Source: Bacteroidales bacterium (GTDB lineage: Bacteria > Bacteroidota > Bacteroidia > Bacteroidales > UBA932). Taken from it: 58,005 bases of DNA. Positions 35,601 through 43,132 of the stretch are shown piece after piece (the stretch's first letter is position 1; each line of letters starts with the position of its first letter). Below the pieces are notes generated by a model. That model did not search any database and had not been told where the DNA came from. It saw only the letters and a list, made by a program, of their open reading frames with translations. The stretch spans positions 1 to 58,005 of the forward strand of contig JAFUDQ010000015.1 in NCBI GenBank assembly GCA_017459075.1. The letters are read 5' to 3'. A program made the position numbers and the translations under genes.

Positions 35601-36671
35601 TTAGATCTTTGGTCCATCAACATCTACATTATTCGTTTCCCATGTCTCGACAGCAGGGTCTAGTCTGATTTGATCACGACCAATGATAATTGTATAAGTA
35701 TATATCTTACCCGGATCCCAAGTCGTCACGCTGCTTAGGTTATGGAGTTTAACATTATCAGCTTGGACAGACTGCGCGGTTAACCCACCTATTTTTTCTG
35801 TATAGTCAATAGTGACACTTACATCAGTTGCGGGATCTCCATATTCAAGGTCCTGTGGAAGAACGATATAAACTCCTGTTGAGCCATCATAGAGAGCAAG
35901 TGGAGAAGCATTGACAGGAACATTAACACCCGTATTATGTAATTCTAGTGTAACTGACTGGTCTTTTGCTATAGGTGCAGTTTGTCCTGACCATTGAGGA
36001 GAAGCATATTCATTGAAAGCACCTACTGTTCTATGATTGAATAATTTAATACTAGTAATCTGGTAAACCGTACTAGAGACATCAGCTGCTTCAAGTTTAA
36101 CTTTGAAGCGAATAGCCGAAAGGGCATGCTTGAAAAGAATATCGTTTCCTTCGTAGTAGTGAAAAGGATCACTATCTGAAGCTTTATCCGTTTCATTGCT
36201 CTTGGTCTGATCATATGCGAAATCACTATACATTAAATCATCCTGATTAACGGTATAGTAAGGAATAGAGATACCAGCTGTTGATTTTACCCAACTATTT
36301 TCAGCATTTGTTACTCCTGCTGGAGAAAGCGCTTTGAATGTTAGATAGCCATTCTGCTTAGGCCAAAACGCACCAGAATTAACATAGGATGGATGTTCTG
36401 AATTTCCGTTATATGAAAATTCTATCTTTTTAAAATACTCATATTGATTAACGCCCGTTGCATCTAAATCACCGTTAAGTTTATTATCTGTGAATAGAGC
36501 CCAAACATCAAAAGGAATGCTAGTCGGATATTCATTAGTGACTATCGCGGCCTTCGTGGCATTGCCTACGACGGGGGTATTGAAAGCAATCAGCTGGGGG
36601 TTGCTGCTTTCAATTTCATTCTTGGAGCAACCAGCGAGGACACCGCCCAGAATGGCTGCAAAAAATAGGAC
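35601..36671 (-). CDS. Silent fimbrillin cassette (variant 2), lacking its own start
   Basis: From the repeat edge at 36671 the frame encodes VLFFAAILGGVLAGC and ATKAA identical to variant 1, then a different body of about 310 residues with FDVWALF, LTFKALSP, DLMYSDFAYD, FKHALSAIRFKVKL and a C-terminal RDQIRLDPAVETW. The frame extends upstream to an ATG at 36797, but those 42 residues are neither hydrophobic nor signal-like, no TAnnTTTG box faces this way between 36672 and 36950, and no operon partner precedes it. It is therefore read as a stored, unexpressed copy that inversion would bring behind MKK at 34300. A fortuitous translated gene cannot be excluded. Confidence 0.75.
   Translation of the reverse strand, partial: VLFFAAILGGVLAGCSKNEIESSNPQLIAFNTPVVGNATKAAIVTNEYPTSIPFDVWALFTDNKLNGDLDATGVNQYEYFKKIEFSYNGNSEHPSYVNSGAFWPKQNGYLTFKALSPAGVTNAENSWVKSTAGISIPYYTVNQDDLMYSDFAYDQTKSNETDKASDSDPFHYYEGNDILFKHALSAIRFKVKLEAADVSSTVYQITSIKLFNHRTVGAFNEYASPQWSGQTAPIAKDQSVTLELHNTGVNVPVNASPLALYDGSTGVYIVLPQDLEYGDPATDVSVTIDYTEKIGGLTAQSVQADNVKLHNLSSVTTWDPGKIYTYTIIIGRDQIRLDPAVETWETNNVDVDGPKI
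36546..36671 (-). repeat. 126-bp inverted repeat, right copy
   Basis: This is the exact reverse complement of 34309-34434. Read on the minus strand it supplies the lipobox and ATKAA of the silent fimbrillin. Confidence 0.97.
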
Positions 36672-36895
36672 GATTTCGGTGGAACAATCCCATAATAAAC
36701 AGATATCCACGGTAATCCTGTTCTCGAACCCTATGTGTTTTTGCGGTTGTAACTGGTGTCTCTTTTGCCGTTTCATAAGATTCGTAAAAATCTTCATAAG
36801 AATCGTAAAAACTTTTTCCAGTTGAAAAATATGAATTAGAAATGCTGGAGTAGCTTTTATAATCAGAAAATTTTTGGTGAATCAGAAATAATCCA

Positions 36896-36903
36896 TAAAT
36901 TTG
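36896..36903 (+). promoter_or_regulatory. Rightward -7-like box
   Basis: TAAATTTG is a perfect TAnnTTTG match, with TTTTTGG about 20 bases upstream. It points away from the silent fimbrillin, towards a terminator hairpin 52 bases later and the small gene at 37077. It may be a remnant promoter or drive a short RNA. Confidence 0.4.
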
Positions 36904-36954
36904 CACCATATATGAATGAATACAGCCCTTGTGGCTATATGAAAACTACAAATT

Positions 36955-36990
36955 AAAAAAGCATTTCAGCCCAAACTGGAATGCTTTTTT
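36955..36990. terminator. Intrinsic terminator hairpin
   Basis: Arms 36955-36969 and 36976-36990 pair over 15 bases with one G-U-type mismatch, A6 on the left and T6 on the right, giving a terminator for either direction. Confidence 0.7.
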
Positions 36991-37076
36991 AATAGTGCAA
37001 ATAGAAGATAGGGGTTGAAGGAGTACTGCAGCACCCTCCCGCAGATCTTTTACAAGTTTTCATAATATATTCATTC

Positions 37077-37223
37077 ATGAAAAAGATCACGCGTTTGACG
37101 GTGAGCTTTAAACTAGAGTTCGAGGCTCCCAAACTTGTCAGAGTGAAGGCGTATAAACGCATTCAACATGGCAAGGTAGTGAAGGTCCGCTCATACTATC
37201 GCCGCATTTGGGAGCGGCAATAG
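37077..37223 (+). CDS. Small basic 48-residue protein
   Basis: ATG 37077 to TAG 37223 encodes a 48-residue, lysine- and arginine-rich protein (MKKITRLTVSFKLEFEAPKL ... YYRRIWERQ) with beta-like alternating residues. No family is recognised. It lies between a terminator and a PD-(D/E)XK transposase fragment, in a remnant-rich region. The good codon regularity and clean start make it a plausible real small gene, but function cannot be assigned. Confidence 0.4.
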   Translation: MKKITRLTVSFKLEFEAPKLVRVKAYKRIQHGKVVKVRSYYRRIWERQ

Positions 37224-37311
37224 TTGCTGAACGGTTCTTCATGTAATAACTTCTTATTCGACCGGAGACCCCGGGGAGAGTTTCGACTCTCCCTTTTTTA
37301 TATACCATCGA

Positions 37312-37644
37312 ATGGAACATATGAAGAATCGGCCGCCACAACTAAAGGAAGAAATCTTCAAACTCTTGTTTGAATCGGCGGAAATTGCTAATTTTACGCC
37401 GGAAGAAAAAGCAAAGTACGAAAGGGACATGACAACGGAACGAGATATACGTAATTACATCTCCTGCGCCAGACAGGAAGGGCGTGAAGAAGGACTTGAG
37501 GCTGGGAAAAAGGAAGGTATCAAAGAAGGTGTAATTAACACAAAGATTGAAATTGCAAAGGCATTGTTTGCAAAAGGCATCGGCTTGGAAACTATCGCCA
37601 GCTGCACTGGGCTTTCTATTGATGAAATAGAAAAGTTGAAGTAG
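37312..37644 (+). pseudogene. C-terminal fragment of a PD-(D/E)XK (Rpn/PDDEXK_2) transposase
   Basis: The 110-residue frame has the characteristic C-terminal part of these proteins: RDMTTERDIRNYI, the charged helix with EGREEGLEAGKKEGIKEG, and a final IEIAKALFAKG ... LSIDEIEKLK. Full proteins are about 300 residues and hold the nuclease core upstream, which is missing here. It is read as a mobile-element remnant between the inversion locus and its possible recombinase. Confidence 0.75.
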
Positions 37645-37683
37645 TAAAGTACTTAGTGAATCAAACGCTAGAAAATATTTGCC

Positions 37684-38285
37684 ATGAAGATTTTCCTGTT
37701 CGCGTATTTTATTATCTCGTTGTCCTTTTATGCCAGTATCAGCATGCCAGGAACTGTTTTTCAGCCCCATGTGCCGAATGACGAAAGTTTGGAGAACGGC
37801 CATGAGTGGGTGGATCTTGGTTTGTCTGTGAAATGGGCGACATGTAACGTGGGTGCAGTGCTCCCTGGTGATTACAGCGATTATTTCGCTTGGGGAGAAA
37901 CTAGTAAGAAGAGCGAGTATTCATGGGAGACATACAGATGGACTGATAAAGAGTTTTATGAGCTGATTAAGTATTGTCCGTCCGATAAATATGATTATTG
38001 GGTCGATTCAGGTAATCCCGATAATATAACTCAGTTGGATATGTCTGACGATGCTGCCCGTCAGAACTGGGGCGGTAGTTGGCATATACCTACAGAAAAA
38101 GAATGGACGGAACTTTGCGAAAAATGTGATTGGACGTGGTCTGCCCAGGATGGTCATGAGGGCTACAGAGTGTCCAGCAAGAAGACAGCCCTGACTATGG
38201 ATGGAATGTTGAATTCTATTTAGAAGGGATTAATGTCTCTCTCAGTTGCCGATTCAATGGTCTATCTGTTCGTCCCGTAATCTGA
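37684..38285 (+). pseudogene. FISUMP-domain secreted protein, internally deleted and frameshifted
   Basis: A hydrophobic N-terminus (MKIFLFAYFIISLSFYASIS) precedes a FISUMP-type domain: EWVDLGLSVKWATCNVGA, YFAWGET, WHIPTEKEWTEL, EGYRVSSKK. The in-frame reading stops at 38221-38223. In the +1 frame the expected C-terminus follows, DYGWNVEFYLEGINVSLSC, then FNGLSVRPVI to TGA 38283-38285. The segment usually found between (FLPAAGY ... WSSS) is missing, so a deletion of roughly 30 codons with a frame change has occurred. The last two proteins of the fimbrial array carry related C-terminal domains, so this may derive from a tip protein. Confidence 0.7.
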
Positions 38286-38470
38286 TTCTTTGGAGAGAAC
38301 TTAGCGCTTAACGTTTAGTTAAAAGCGGTGAAGGTGGAAATCGTGGCAGACCTTCCCCGCAAAATGCTGTCTGGTTTGCTATAGTGGTGAAGGTCTGGGT
38401 ACTTTGAGTCCACATTCCCCTCTGTGCATATTATATCAGAAAGGAAAAAGCGGAAAACCCTGGGTCTTCA

Positions 38471-38546
38471 GGTGCAGGAAGGGCGGTTTTGCACCGCGAG
38501 AAGGGAAAAAAGTTGGTGCGGGGTGCAGGAAGGGCGGTTTTGCACC
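38471..38546. repeat. 25-bp direct repeat with dyad ends upstream of the recombinase
   Basis: Bases 38471-38495 and 38522-38546 are identical 25-mers whose ends are mutually inverted (GGTGCA ... TGCACC). They are 51 bases apart, about five helical turns, and lie 43-118 bases before the recombinase -7 box. They could be an operator pair or recombination subsites. Confidence 0.75.
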
Positions 38547-38588
38547 TGGCTGGCAAGGGGGACTGAGGGGCTTAAGGGGAAAAGTCTG

Positions 38589-38596
38589 TAATTTTG
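38589..38596 (+). promoter_or_regulatory. -7 box of the recombinase gene
   Basis: TAATTTTG matches TAnnTTTG and ends only seven bases before the ATG at 38604, so the transcript would be leaderless or nearly so. No -33 TTTG was seen. Confidence 0.45.
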
Positions 38597-38603
38597 CGGA
38601 AAA

Positions 38604-39206
38604 ATGAATTACGGGTATATCAGGGTGAGTTCTGACAAACAGACTGTGGAGAATCAGCGGTTTGAGATTAACAATTTTTGCGCCCGGGAGGGGATGAAGA
38701 TTGACGGGTGGATTGAGGAAACTATCAGTGGTACAAAGGAGTATCGGAAAAGGGCTTTGGGTAGGTTGCTGCGCCGGGTCCGTAAGGATGACCTGATTAT
38801 TTGCGCGGAACTGTCGCGGCTTGGACGAAGCCTTTTCATGATTATGGAAATCCTGAATCTGTGCATGGGAAGGGAATGCCGGGTGTGGACTATCAAGGAC
38901 GGCTTCCGTCTTGGCGATGATATCCAGTGCAAGGTCCTGGCTTTTGCCTTTGGGCTGTCGGCGGAAATTGAACGCAATCTCATCAGCCAGAGAACCAGGG
39001 AGGCTCTTGCGAGGAAAAAGGCTGAGGGCGTGCGTCTGGGCCGCCCCAAGGGGACAAGGAACTCGCAGGCGAAATACAAACTTTCGGGACGGGAGGCCCT
39101 GATAAAGCGGCTGATGGCCCAGGGGTGTTCCCAGCGTTCTATCGCGCGGCGCCTTAATGTTGATCGTGGTACCCTTGCGCGCCACCTTTCCAGGATTCAT
39201 GGCTAA
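38604..39206 (+). CDS. Serine recombinase of the Mpi-type DNA invertase family
   Basis: This 200-residue protein opens MNYGYIRVSSDKQTVENQRF with the nucleophile S9 in the YIRVS motif, has the resolvase/invertase core (ISGTKEYRKR, LIICAELSRLGRS, FGLSAEIERNLISQRTREAL) and a C-terminal helix-turn-helix (QRSIARRLNVDRGTLARHL). Length and N-terminus fit the Bacteroides 'master DNA invertase' Mpi family, known to flip surface-polysaccharide promoters in B. fragilis. It lies 1.9 kb from the right fimbrillin repeat and immediately before the nine-gene fimbrillin array. Its real targets are not shown by the sequence. Confidence 0.9.
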   Translation: MNYGYIRVSSDKQTVENQRFEINNFCAREGMKIDGWIEETISGTKEYRKRALGRLLRRVRKDDLIICAELSRLGRSLFMIMEILNLCMGRECRVWTIKDGFRLGDDIQCKVLAFAFGLSAEIERNLISQRTREALARKKAEGVRLGRPKGTRNSQAKYKLSGREALIKRLMAQGCSQRSIARRLNVDRGTLARHLSRIHG

Positions 39207-39291
39207 CCGGACGCAGGACTATCAAAAAATCCTTTTTGAGTACTTAATTTGGTGTTTTTTGCGCGAAAAAGGTCAATGATTTTCGCTGTTT

Positions 39292-39323
39292 TTTGGTTTA
39301 ATTGCAAAGATTGAGTACCTTTG
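39292..39323 (+). promoter_or_regulatory. Promoter of the nine-gene fimbrillin array
   Basis: TTTG (39292-39295) is followed after 20 bases by TACCTTTG (39316-39323), a complete Bacteroidota promoter. The ATG at 39424 leaves a leader of about 93 bases. No other clear promoter was seen until 53573. Confidence 0.65.
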
Positions 39324-39423
39324 CTAAATTATAATATAATTATAATTTGTTGCAAAAAAACGAAAGACTTTGGGTGCTGCTAAAAATATAAGATGTGCTA
39401 AGAACACAAGACGTTATTAACGC

Positions 39424-40338
39424 ATGATATTTAGGTTTGGACATATAGGGGTTTTGGTGGCTGCGATATTGCTATCCGCTTGTTCCAAGGATGACAGGTC
39501 CCAGGACAATACGCGGGTGGAATTGCAGTTCGTCCCCATTATGCAAAACCTTGTGAAATCCGCACCGCAATCCGAGTCCCAATCCGAGCCCACTTTCCCC
39601 CGAGATATCGTCCTTGGAGTACATGCGTGGGAATACGAACCATCCACGTCGGCAGAGAACGGAGCACCGCTACTTAGCAACGCCACAGTGGCATTCACAG
39701 AAGGGGAGTGGCAGCTGTCAAACGAAGCCTGGTGGCCCTCGGACGGCAAACTGCTGGCAGTAGTGGCCTATGCTCCATACACAGCAACATCGGCTTATGT
39801 AAAAGGCAAGGGCATCTGCTGGGAAGGGGTAGACCTTGGCAACGAAGACACGCCGGACCTCCTGTACAGTGAGCTGCACAGCGGCCTTCGCAGCGGCATC
39901 GGCACAGTAAACCTGCCAATGAAGCACTCACTCTCAAGCATAGACTTTGCCCTTAAGCATAATGCGGCGGAAGGGGAGAGCGTGGCAATAACATCCCTCA
40001 GGGTAGAAGGCCTTCGCTGGAAGGGAAGCTTCCAGTCCCAGCCTCAGCCTACATGGTCGGCAGAAGGGGATCCGCAGGGCAAAACCTTCTTCAGCGGCAG
40101 CAGAGTCCTGAATTACGAGTCCGCCGTTGTGGGAAGCACCCTGCCTGTTATACCGCAAAGCCTGGCCGGCGGCAGCGTAACCATCGGCATAACAAGTACA
40201 AGGGAAGGCTTTGCCGACAGTTATGAACTTACCGGCAAGTTGCCAAGCACGTACCTTGAGAGCGGACGGCATTACACGCTCACCATTGCCATTAATGCCG
40301 ATAAACTTGATTTTGTAATTGATATTGTTAGAAATTGA
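39424..40338 (+). CDS. Fimbrillin-family lipoprotein 1 of the array
   Basis: This 304-residue protein begins MIFRFGHIGVLVAAILLSAC with the lipid Cys at 20, then SKDD. Fimbrillin marks are WWPSDGKLLAVVAYAPYT, LLYSEL and MKHSLSSIDFALK, and a C-terminal ESGRHYTLTIAINADKL strand. It is shorter than the others and lacks a TKA motif near the start. It leads the array, with a stop overlapping the next gene's likely TTG start. Confidence 0.8.
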   Translation: MIFRFGHIGVLVAAILLSACSKDDRSQDNTRVELQFVPIMQNLVKSAPQSESQSEPTFPRDIVLGVHAWEYEPSTSAENGAPLLSNATVAFTEGEWQLSNEAWWPSDGKLLAVVAYAPYTATSAYVKGKGICWEGVDLGNEDTPDLLYSELHSGLRSGIGTVNLPMKHSLSSIDFALKHNAAEGESVAITSLRVEGLRWKGSFQSQPQPTWSAEGDPQGKTFFSGSRVLNYESAVVGSTLPVIPQSLAGGSVTIGITSTREGFADSYELTGKLPSTYLESGRHYTLTIAINADKLDFVIDIVRN

Positions 40339-42011
40339 TTAGCAGGCCTTCATATGGTGTTTTGACCGGAGCTGTCCTTAAGATGGTGTCCGCAGTGGCG
40401 ATGCTTGCCGGCCTCCTGGCTTCCTGCACCAAGGACTCTGCCAGCAACGAGGCTCCGCTTGAAGTGGGCTTTGCGAATCCGGTAGTTGAGACTGGCCGCA
40501 CCAAGGCTCTCTCAGACGCTGCAACCAAGGCCCTCTCAGACGCCGCAACCAAGGCTGTTGCCGGGGAAATTCCGGCCACTTACTCCATAAAGGAAGACTT
40601 CAGGGTATGGAGCTGGTATTCCACTAATACACTTTCCCGTCTGGACGCCACTACAAATGGCTCTACTGCCAACGGAACATATTTTTTTGAGAATATCAAA
40701 GCCTTCCATACAGGCTCCAGCCTTGACTTTACAGAATATTGGAGGCTGACTCCTGCGTACTACTGGCCAAAGGCCGGATACCTTAGTTTCCATGCGGTTT
40801 CCCCTGCGGATTTTGCTTCCTATTGCAACCCTGCTTCAGGAGACAAATTTGAGCATAACTGGGGCTCTTCCGCTGCCCCCGGACTTAAGCTCTACGGCTA
40901 CACTGTAGAGGATGATCCCACAAAGCAGATAGACCTGATGTACAGCGACTTTGTCTTTAACAAGCGCCGCAGCGACTATAACGACAACAATCCGTACGAC
41001 GATAAGGAGGGTGACGATAAGGAGGGTGACGATAATACGAAGTACGTTTACAACGGCGTAAATGTGCTGTTTCATCACGCCCAGAGCTCTGTTCACTTTA
41101 AGGTTGGCCTTGACCGCGATTATGAAATTGTAGGTGGCAGGATTCGTCTTTTCCTTAAGAAACTGGAGGTGCTTTACCCTTACAAGAAGGCCGATTTCTC
41201 TGAGAACAGAAAGCCTGACAACTTGAAAAATGAATATGCCTCCGGCAGCGGCCCCGTCTGGTCCAACCAGCAAACGGAAAAAGACTCATACGTGCTTTAC
41301 AACAAGGGCAGCATCACCGGCGGTACCCTTAATGCATTCAATGATATCGCCATGAAGACCAATGGCACATGGCATGTCGCCCATAACATCAATATCGAAA
41401 AAGGTGTTGAGATTGTATTCCGCCGTGGCGGAAGCTGGGAAGACGTCCTTGGGCATATCAAGGGCCAGGCCCCGCCGTACGTCCGTGGACAGGAATTTAC
41501 TGTTACCGATGCCGGAGGAACTGAAATAAACATCCTGGACAGCGGAACCTACGACATCCTCCTGAACCCGGGTGAAAAGAAGGCCCGAATCATTGAAGCC
41601 CAGCCGGAATCGGCATACGCCGCCTTTACTTATGACAGCGAATGGGGCATCCATTACACCCTCGGCTTCAAACCTACCACAACGGCCTACGACCTTGTAG
41701 ACGGAGACACTTACGGCAACAAGTACATCGGCGGAACATCGCTTCTTATGATACCGCAAGACCTTGATCATACCGCCGCCTCAGGGCACAAGGTTCAGGC
41801 CAGGATTACCTATAGCGTGAAGGTTGGAAATGTAGAGGTAGAGACCACTGTGACAAAGGACCTTCCCGGCCTGCTGGACTCCGGAAGCACTGCCATAAAT
41901 TCATGGCTTCCGGGGCGTAAATACGTGTATACCATAACTTTAGGTATGGATAAGATAATTGTAGACCCTTACGTAACGGCGTGGGTGAACGTAGATGACA
42001 TCGGCAAATGA
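40335..42011 (+). CDS. Fimbrillin-family lipoprotein 2 of the array
   Basis: This 558-residue protein is the longest simple fimbrillin here. The first in-frame start is TTG 40335, which overlaps the previous stop; ATG 40383 is the alternative and gives a shorter leader without positive charge. The lipobox is LLASC, followed by two copies of TKALSDAA and a third TKA, encoded by 24-base tandem repeats at 40500-40547. Fimbrillin marks include YYWPKAGYLSFHAVSP, DLMYSDFVFNK and VLFHHAQSSVHFKVGL. A second tandem (DDKEG twice, 40998-41027) lies in a surface loop. C-terminal GRKYVYTITLGMDKI closes the family fold. Confidence 0.85.
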   Translation: MISRPSYGVLTGAVLKMVSAVAMLAGLLASCTKDSASNEAPLEVGFANPVVETGRTKALSDAATKALSDAATKAVAGEIPATYSIKEDFRVWSWYSTNTLSRLDATTNGSTANGTYFFENIKAFHTGSSLDFTEYWRLTPAYYWPKAGYLSFHAVSPADFASYCNPASGDKFEHNWGSSAAPGLKLYGYTVEDDPTKQIDLMYSDFVFNKRRSDYNDNNPYDDKEGDDKEGDDNTKYVYNGVNVLFHHAQSSVHFKVGLDRDYEIVGGRIRLFLKKLEVLYPYKKADFSENRKPDNLKNEYASGSGPVWSNQQTEKDSYVLYNKGSITGGTLNAFNDIAMKTNGTWHVAHNINIEKGVEIVFRRGGSWEDVLGHIKGQAPPYVRGQEFTVTDAGGTEINILDSGTYDILLNPGEKKARIIEAQPESAYAAFTYDSEWGIHYTLGFKPTTTAYDLVDGDTYGNKYIGGTSLLMIPQDLDHTAASGHKVQARITYSVKVGNVEVETTVTKDLPGLLDSGSTAINSWLPGRKYVYTITLGMDKIIVDPYVTAWVNVDDIGK

Positions 42012-43132
42012 GAAAGTTCCTTTCATATCTTATGCTGATGGCAGTTGTTGCCGCCTCCTGTTCCAAGAATGAGGTGACGACGCCGGACCGCCGTGTGCCG
42101 GTATTTTTCAATCCCCCGGTGATAGGCCAGGCGACGAAGGGGTATATAGAATCTACTGAATATCCTACCACCGCTGAATTCCATATCTGGGGCTATTTTA
42201 CCGATGCGGCCGATGTCAATCCGGCCTCGGCAGGTGACCATGGCCAGGAATACTTGGCAGGGGAGAGATGCACTTATATGCAGATAGACGGAGCCGGTCC
42301 TAAATACTGGCTGCCCCATTACACTTACGATACTGACAAGACAGGTTATTATTACTGGAAATCAGGTATTGGCTATATCACCTTCCAGGCCCTCTCTCCT
42401 TACGGTCTCTCCGGTGTGAGCCATGACTGGGTAACTGGGCTCGCAATTGATGATTTTACTATTGACGAAACCGTTGCTTCGCAAAAGGATATTCTTTACA
42501 CCAACTATACGAGCCCTCAGCGAAATCCGTACGATGAAACCGCAGGAGATTTGGGCCCGGATAAAGGAGTCGATATTTGTTTCAAACATGCTCTTTCCGC
42601 CGTCAGGTTCCAATTCAGGGAACTGAAGGATTATGCCACGGAAGAAAGCAGTACTATCAAAATCAAAAAGATAGAACTTCTGAACGCATATTCAAATGCC
42701 GATTTCGCTGAAAACAGGGCAACATCGGCATTGAATACGTATTCATCCTCTCCGGCCTGGACGAACATTAATTCAGAGCATGACTATGTCATTTACGAAA
42801 ATGCAACAGGAGTCACTCTTACATGGGTGGCCGGTGAAGCTGTTATCACTGATGTCCTGGGCAATGTGTTCATGTCTATTCCCCAGAATCTGGATCACAG
42901 CTCAGAGGGTTTGCGACAGGTTAGCGTTCGCATAACCTATACCATAAATGACGGGGAGAATAACACTGTGGCTGCATCTCTGGCCGGGCTTAAGGCCGGG
43001 ATCACTCCGATTGACTCATGGGAAATGGGGAAACGGTATACTTACGTAATAACCGTAGGCTTGAATAAGATATTGTTCGACCCTGTGATTACTGACTGGC
43101 TGACGACGGCAGATAACTACATAATGTTCTGA
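42008..43132 (+). CDS. Fimbrillin-family lipoprotein 3 of the array
   Basis: ATG 42008 overlaps the preceding TGA as ATGA. The 374-residue protein has the signal MRKFLSYLMLMAVVAASC, then SKNE and QATKGY. Fimbrillin marks are FHIWGYF, YITFQALSPYG, KDILYTNYT, ICFKHALSAVRFQF and MGKRYTYVITVGLNKILFD. It is likely a shaft or accessory subunit. It is chained by a one-base overlap to the next gene, so these proteins are probably made in fixed ratio. Confidence 0.85.
   Translation: MRKFLSYLMLMAVVAASCSKNEVTTPDRRVPVFFNPPVIGQATKGYIESTEYPTTAEFHIWGYFTDAADVNPASAGDHGQEYLAGERCTYMQIDGAGPKYWLPHYTYDTDKTGYYYWKSGIGYITFQALSPYGLSGVSHDWVTGLAIDDFTIDETVASQKDILYTNYTSPQRNPYDETAGDLGPDKGVDICFKHALSAVRFQFRELKDYATEESSTIKIKKIELLNAYSNADFAENRATSALNTYSSSPAWTNINSEHDYVIYENATGVTLTWVAGEAVITDVLGNVFMSIPQNLDHSSEGLRQVSVRITYTINDGENNTVAASLAGLKAGITPIDSWEMGKRYTYVITVGLNKILFDPVITDWLTTADNYIMF

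Larger units (their letters stand above)
34309..36671. other. Candidate invertible fimbrillin cassette
   Basis: A 2,363-base segment is bounded by the 126-bp inverted repeats and holds two fimbrillin bodies tail to tail (34300-35442 plus, 35601-36671 minus) with a hairpin between their ends. Inversion would preserve reading frame: the outer body has 1,071 bases from repeat edge to stop, giving 359 residues after MKK. Only the left end is joined to a promoter, a start codon and upstream operon genes. An Mpi-like serine recombinase is encoded at 38604. Inversion is inferred and not observed. Confidence 0.75.
36672..37076. other. Gene-poor stretch beside the silent cassette
   Basis: I see no convincing gene in these 405 bases. 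They contain a short imperfect tandem (ATAAGATTCGTAAAAA and ATAAGAATCGTAAAAA, about 36775-36810), an isolated rightward -7-like box and a terminator hairpin. An open minus-strand frame of about 97 codons crosses it but has no family resemblance. Confidence 0.5.
38286..38603. other. Non-coding stretch upstream of the recombinase
   Basis: I see no gene in these 318 bases. They hold an inverted pair (CAGACCTTC and GAAGGTCTG, about 38355-38395), a 25-base direct repeat described separately, and a -7 box for the recombinase. Confidence 0.55.

Noticed and set aside
36616-36909. 97-codon minus-strand frame upstream of the silent fimbrillin
   Set aside because: Its N-terminal part is low complexity and its C-terminal part is the shared repeat read in a wrong frame, so it is not a gene.
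38404-38607. 67-codon frame with repeated RKGGFAP motifs
   Set aside because: It is the translation of the 25-bp direct repeat upstream of the recombinase; no ribosome site or family was seen.
39255-39359. Possible inverted repeat (TTTTTTGC and GCAAAAAA) around the array promoter
   Set aside because: The arms are 8 bases of homopolymer-rich sequence and likely chance; not enough to propose an invertible promoter.
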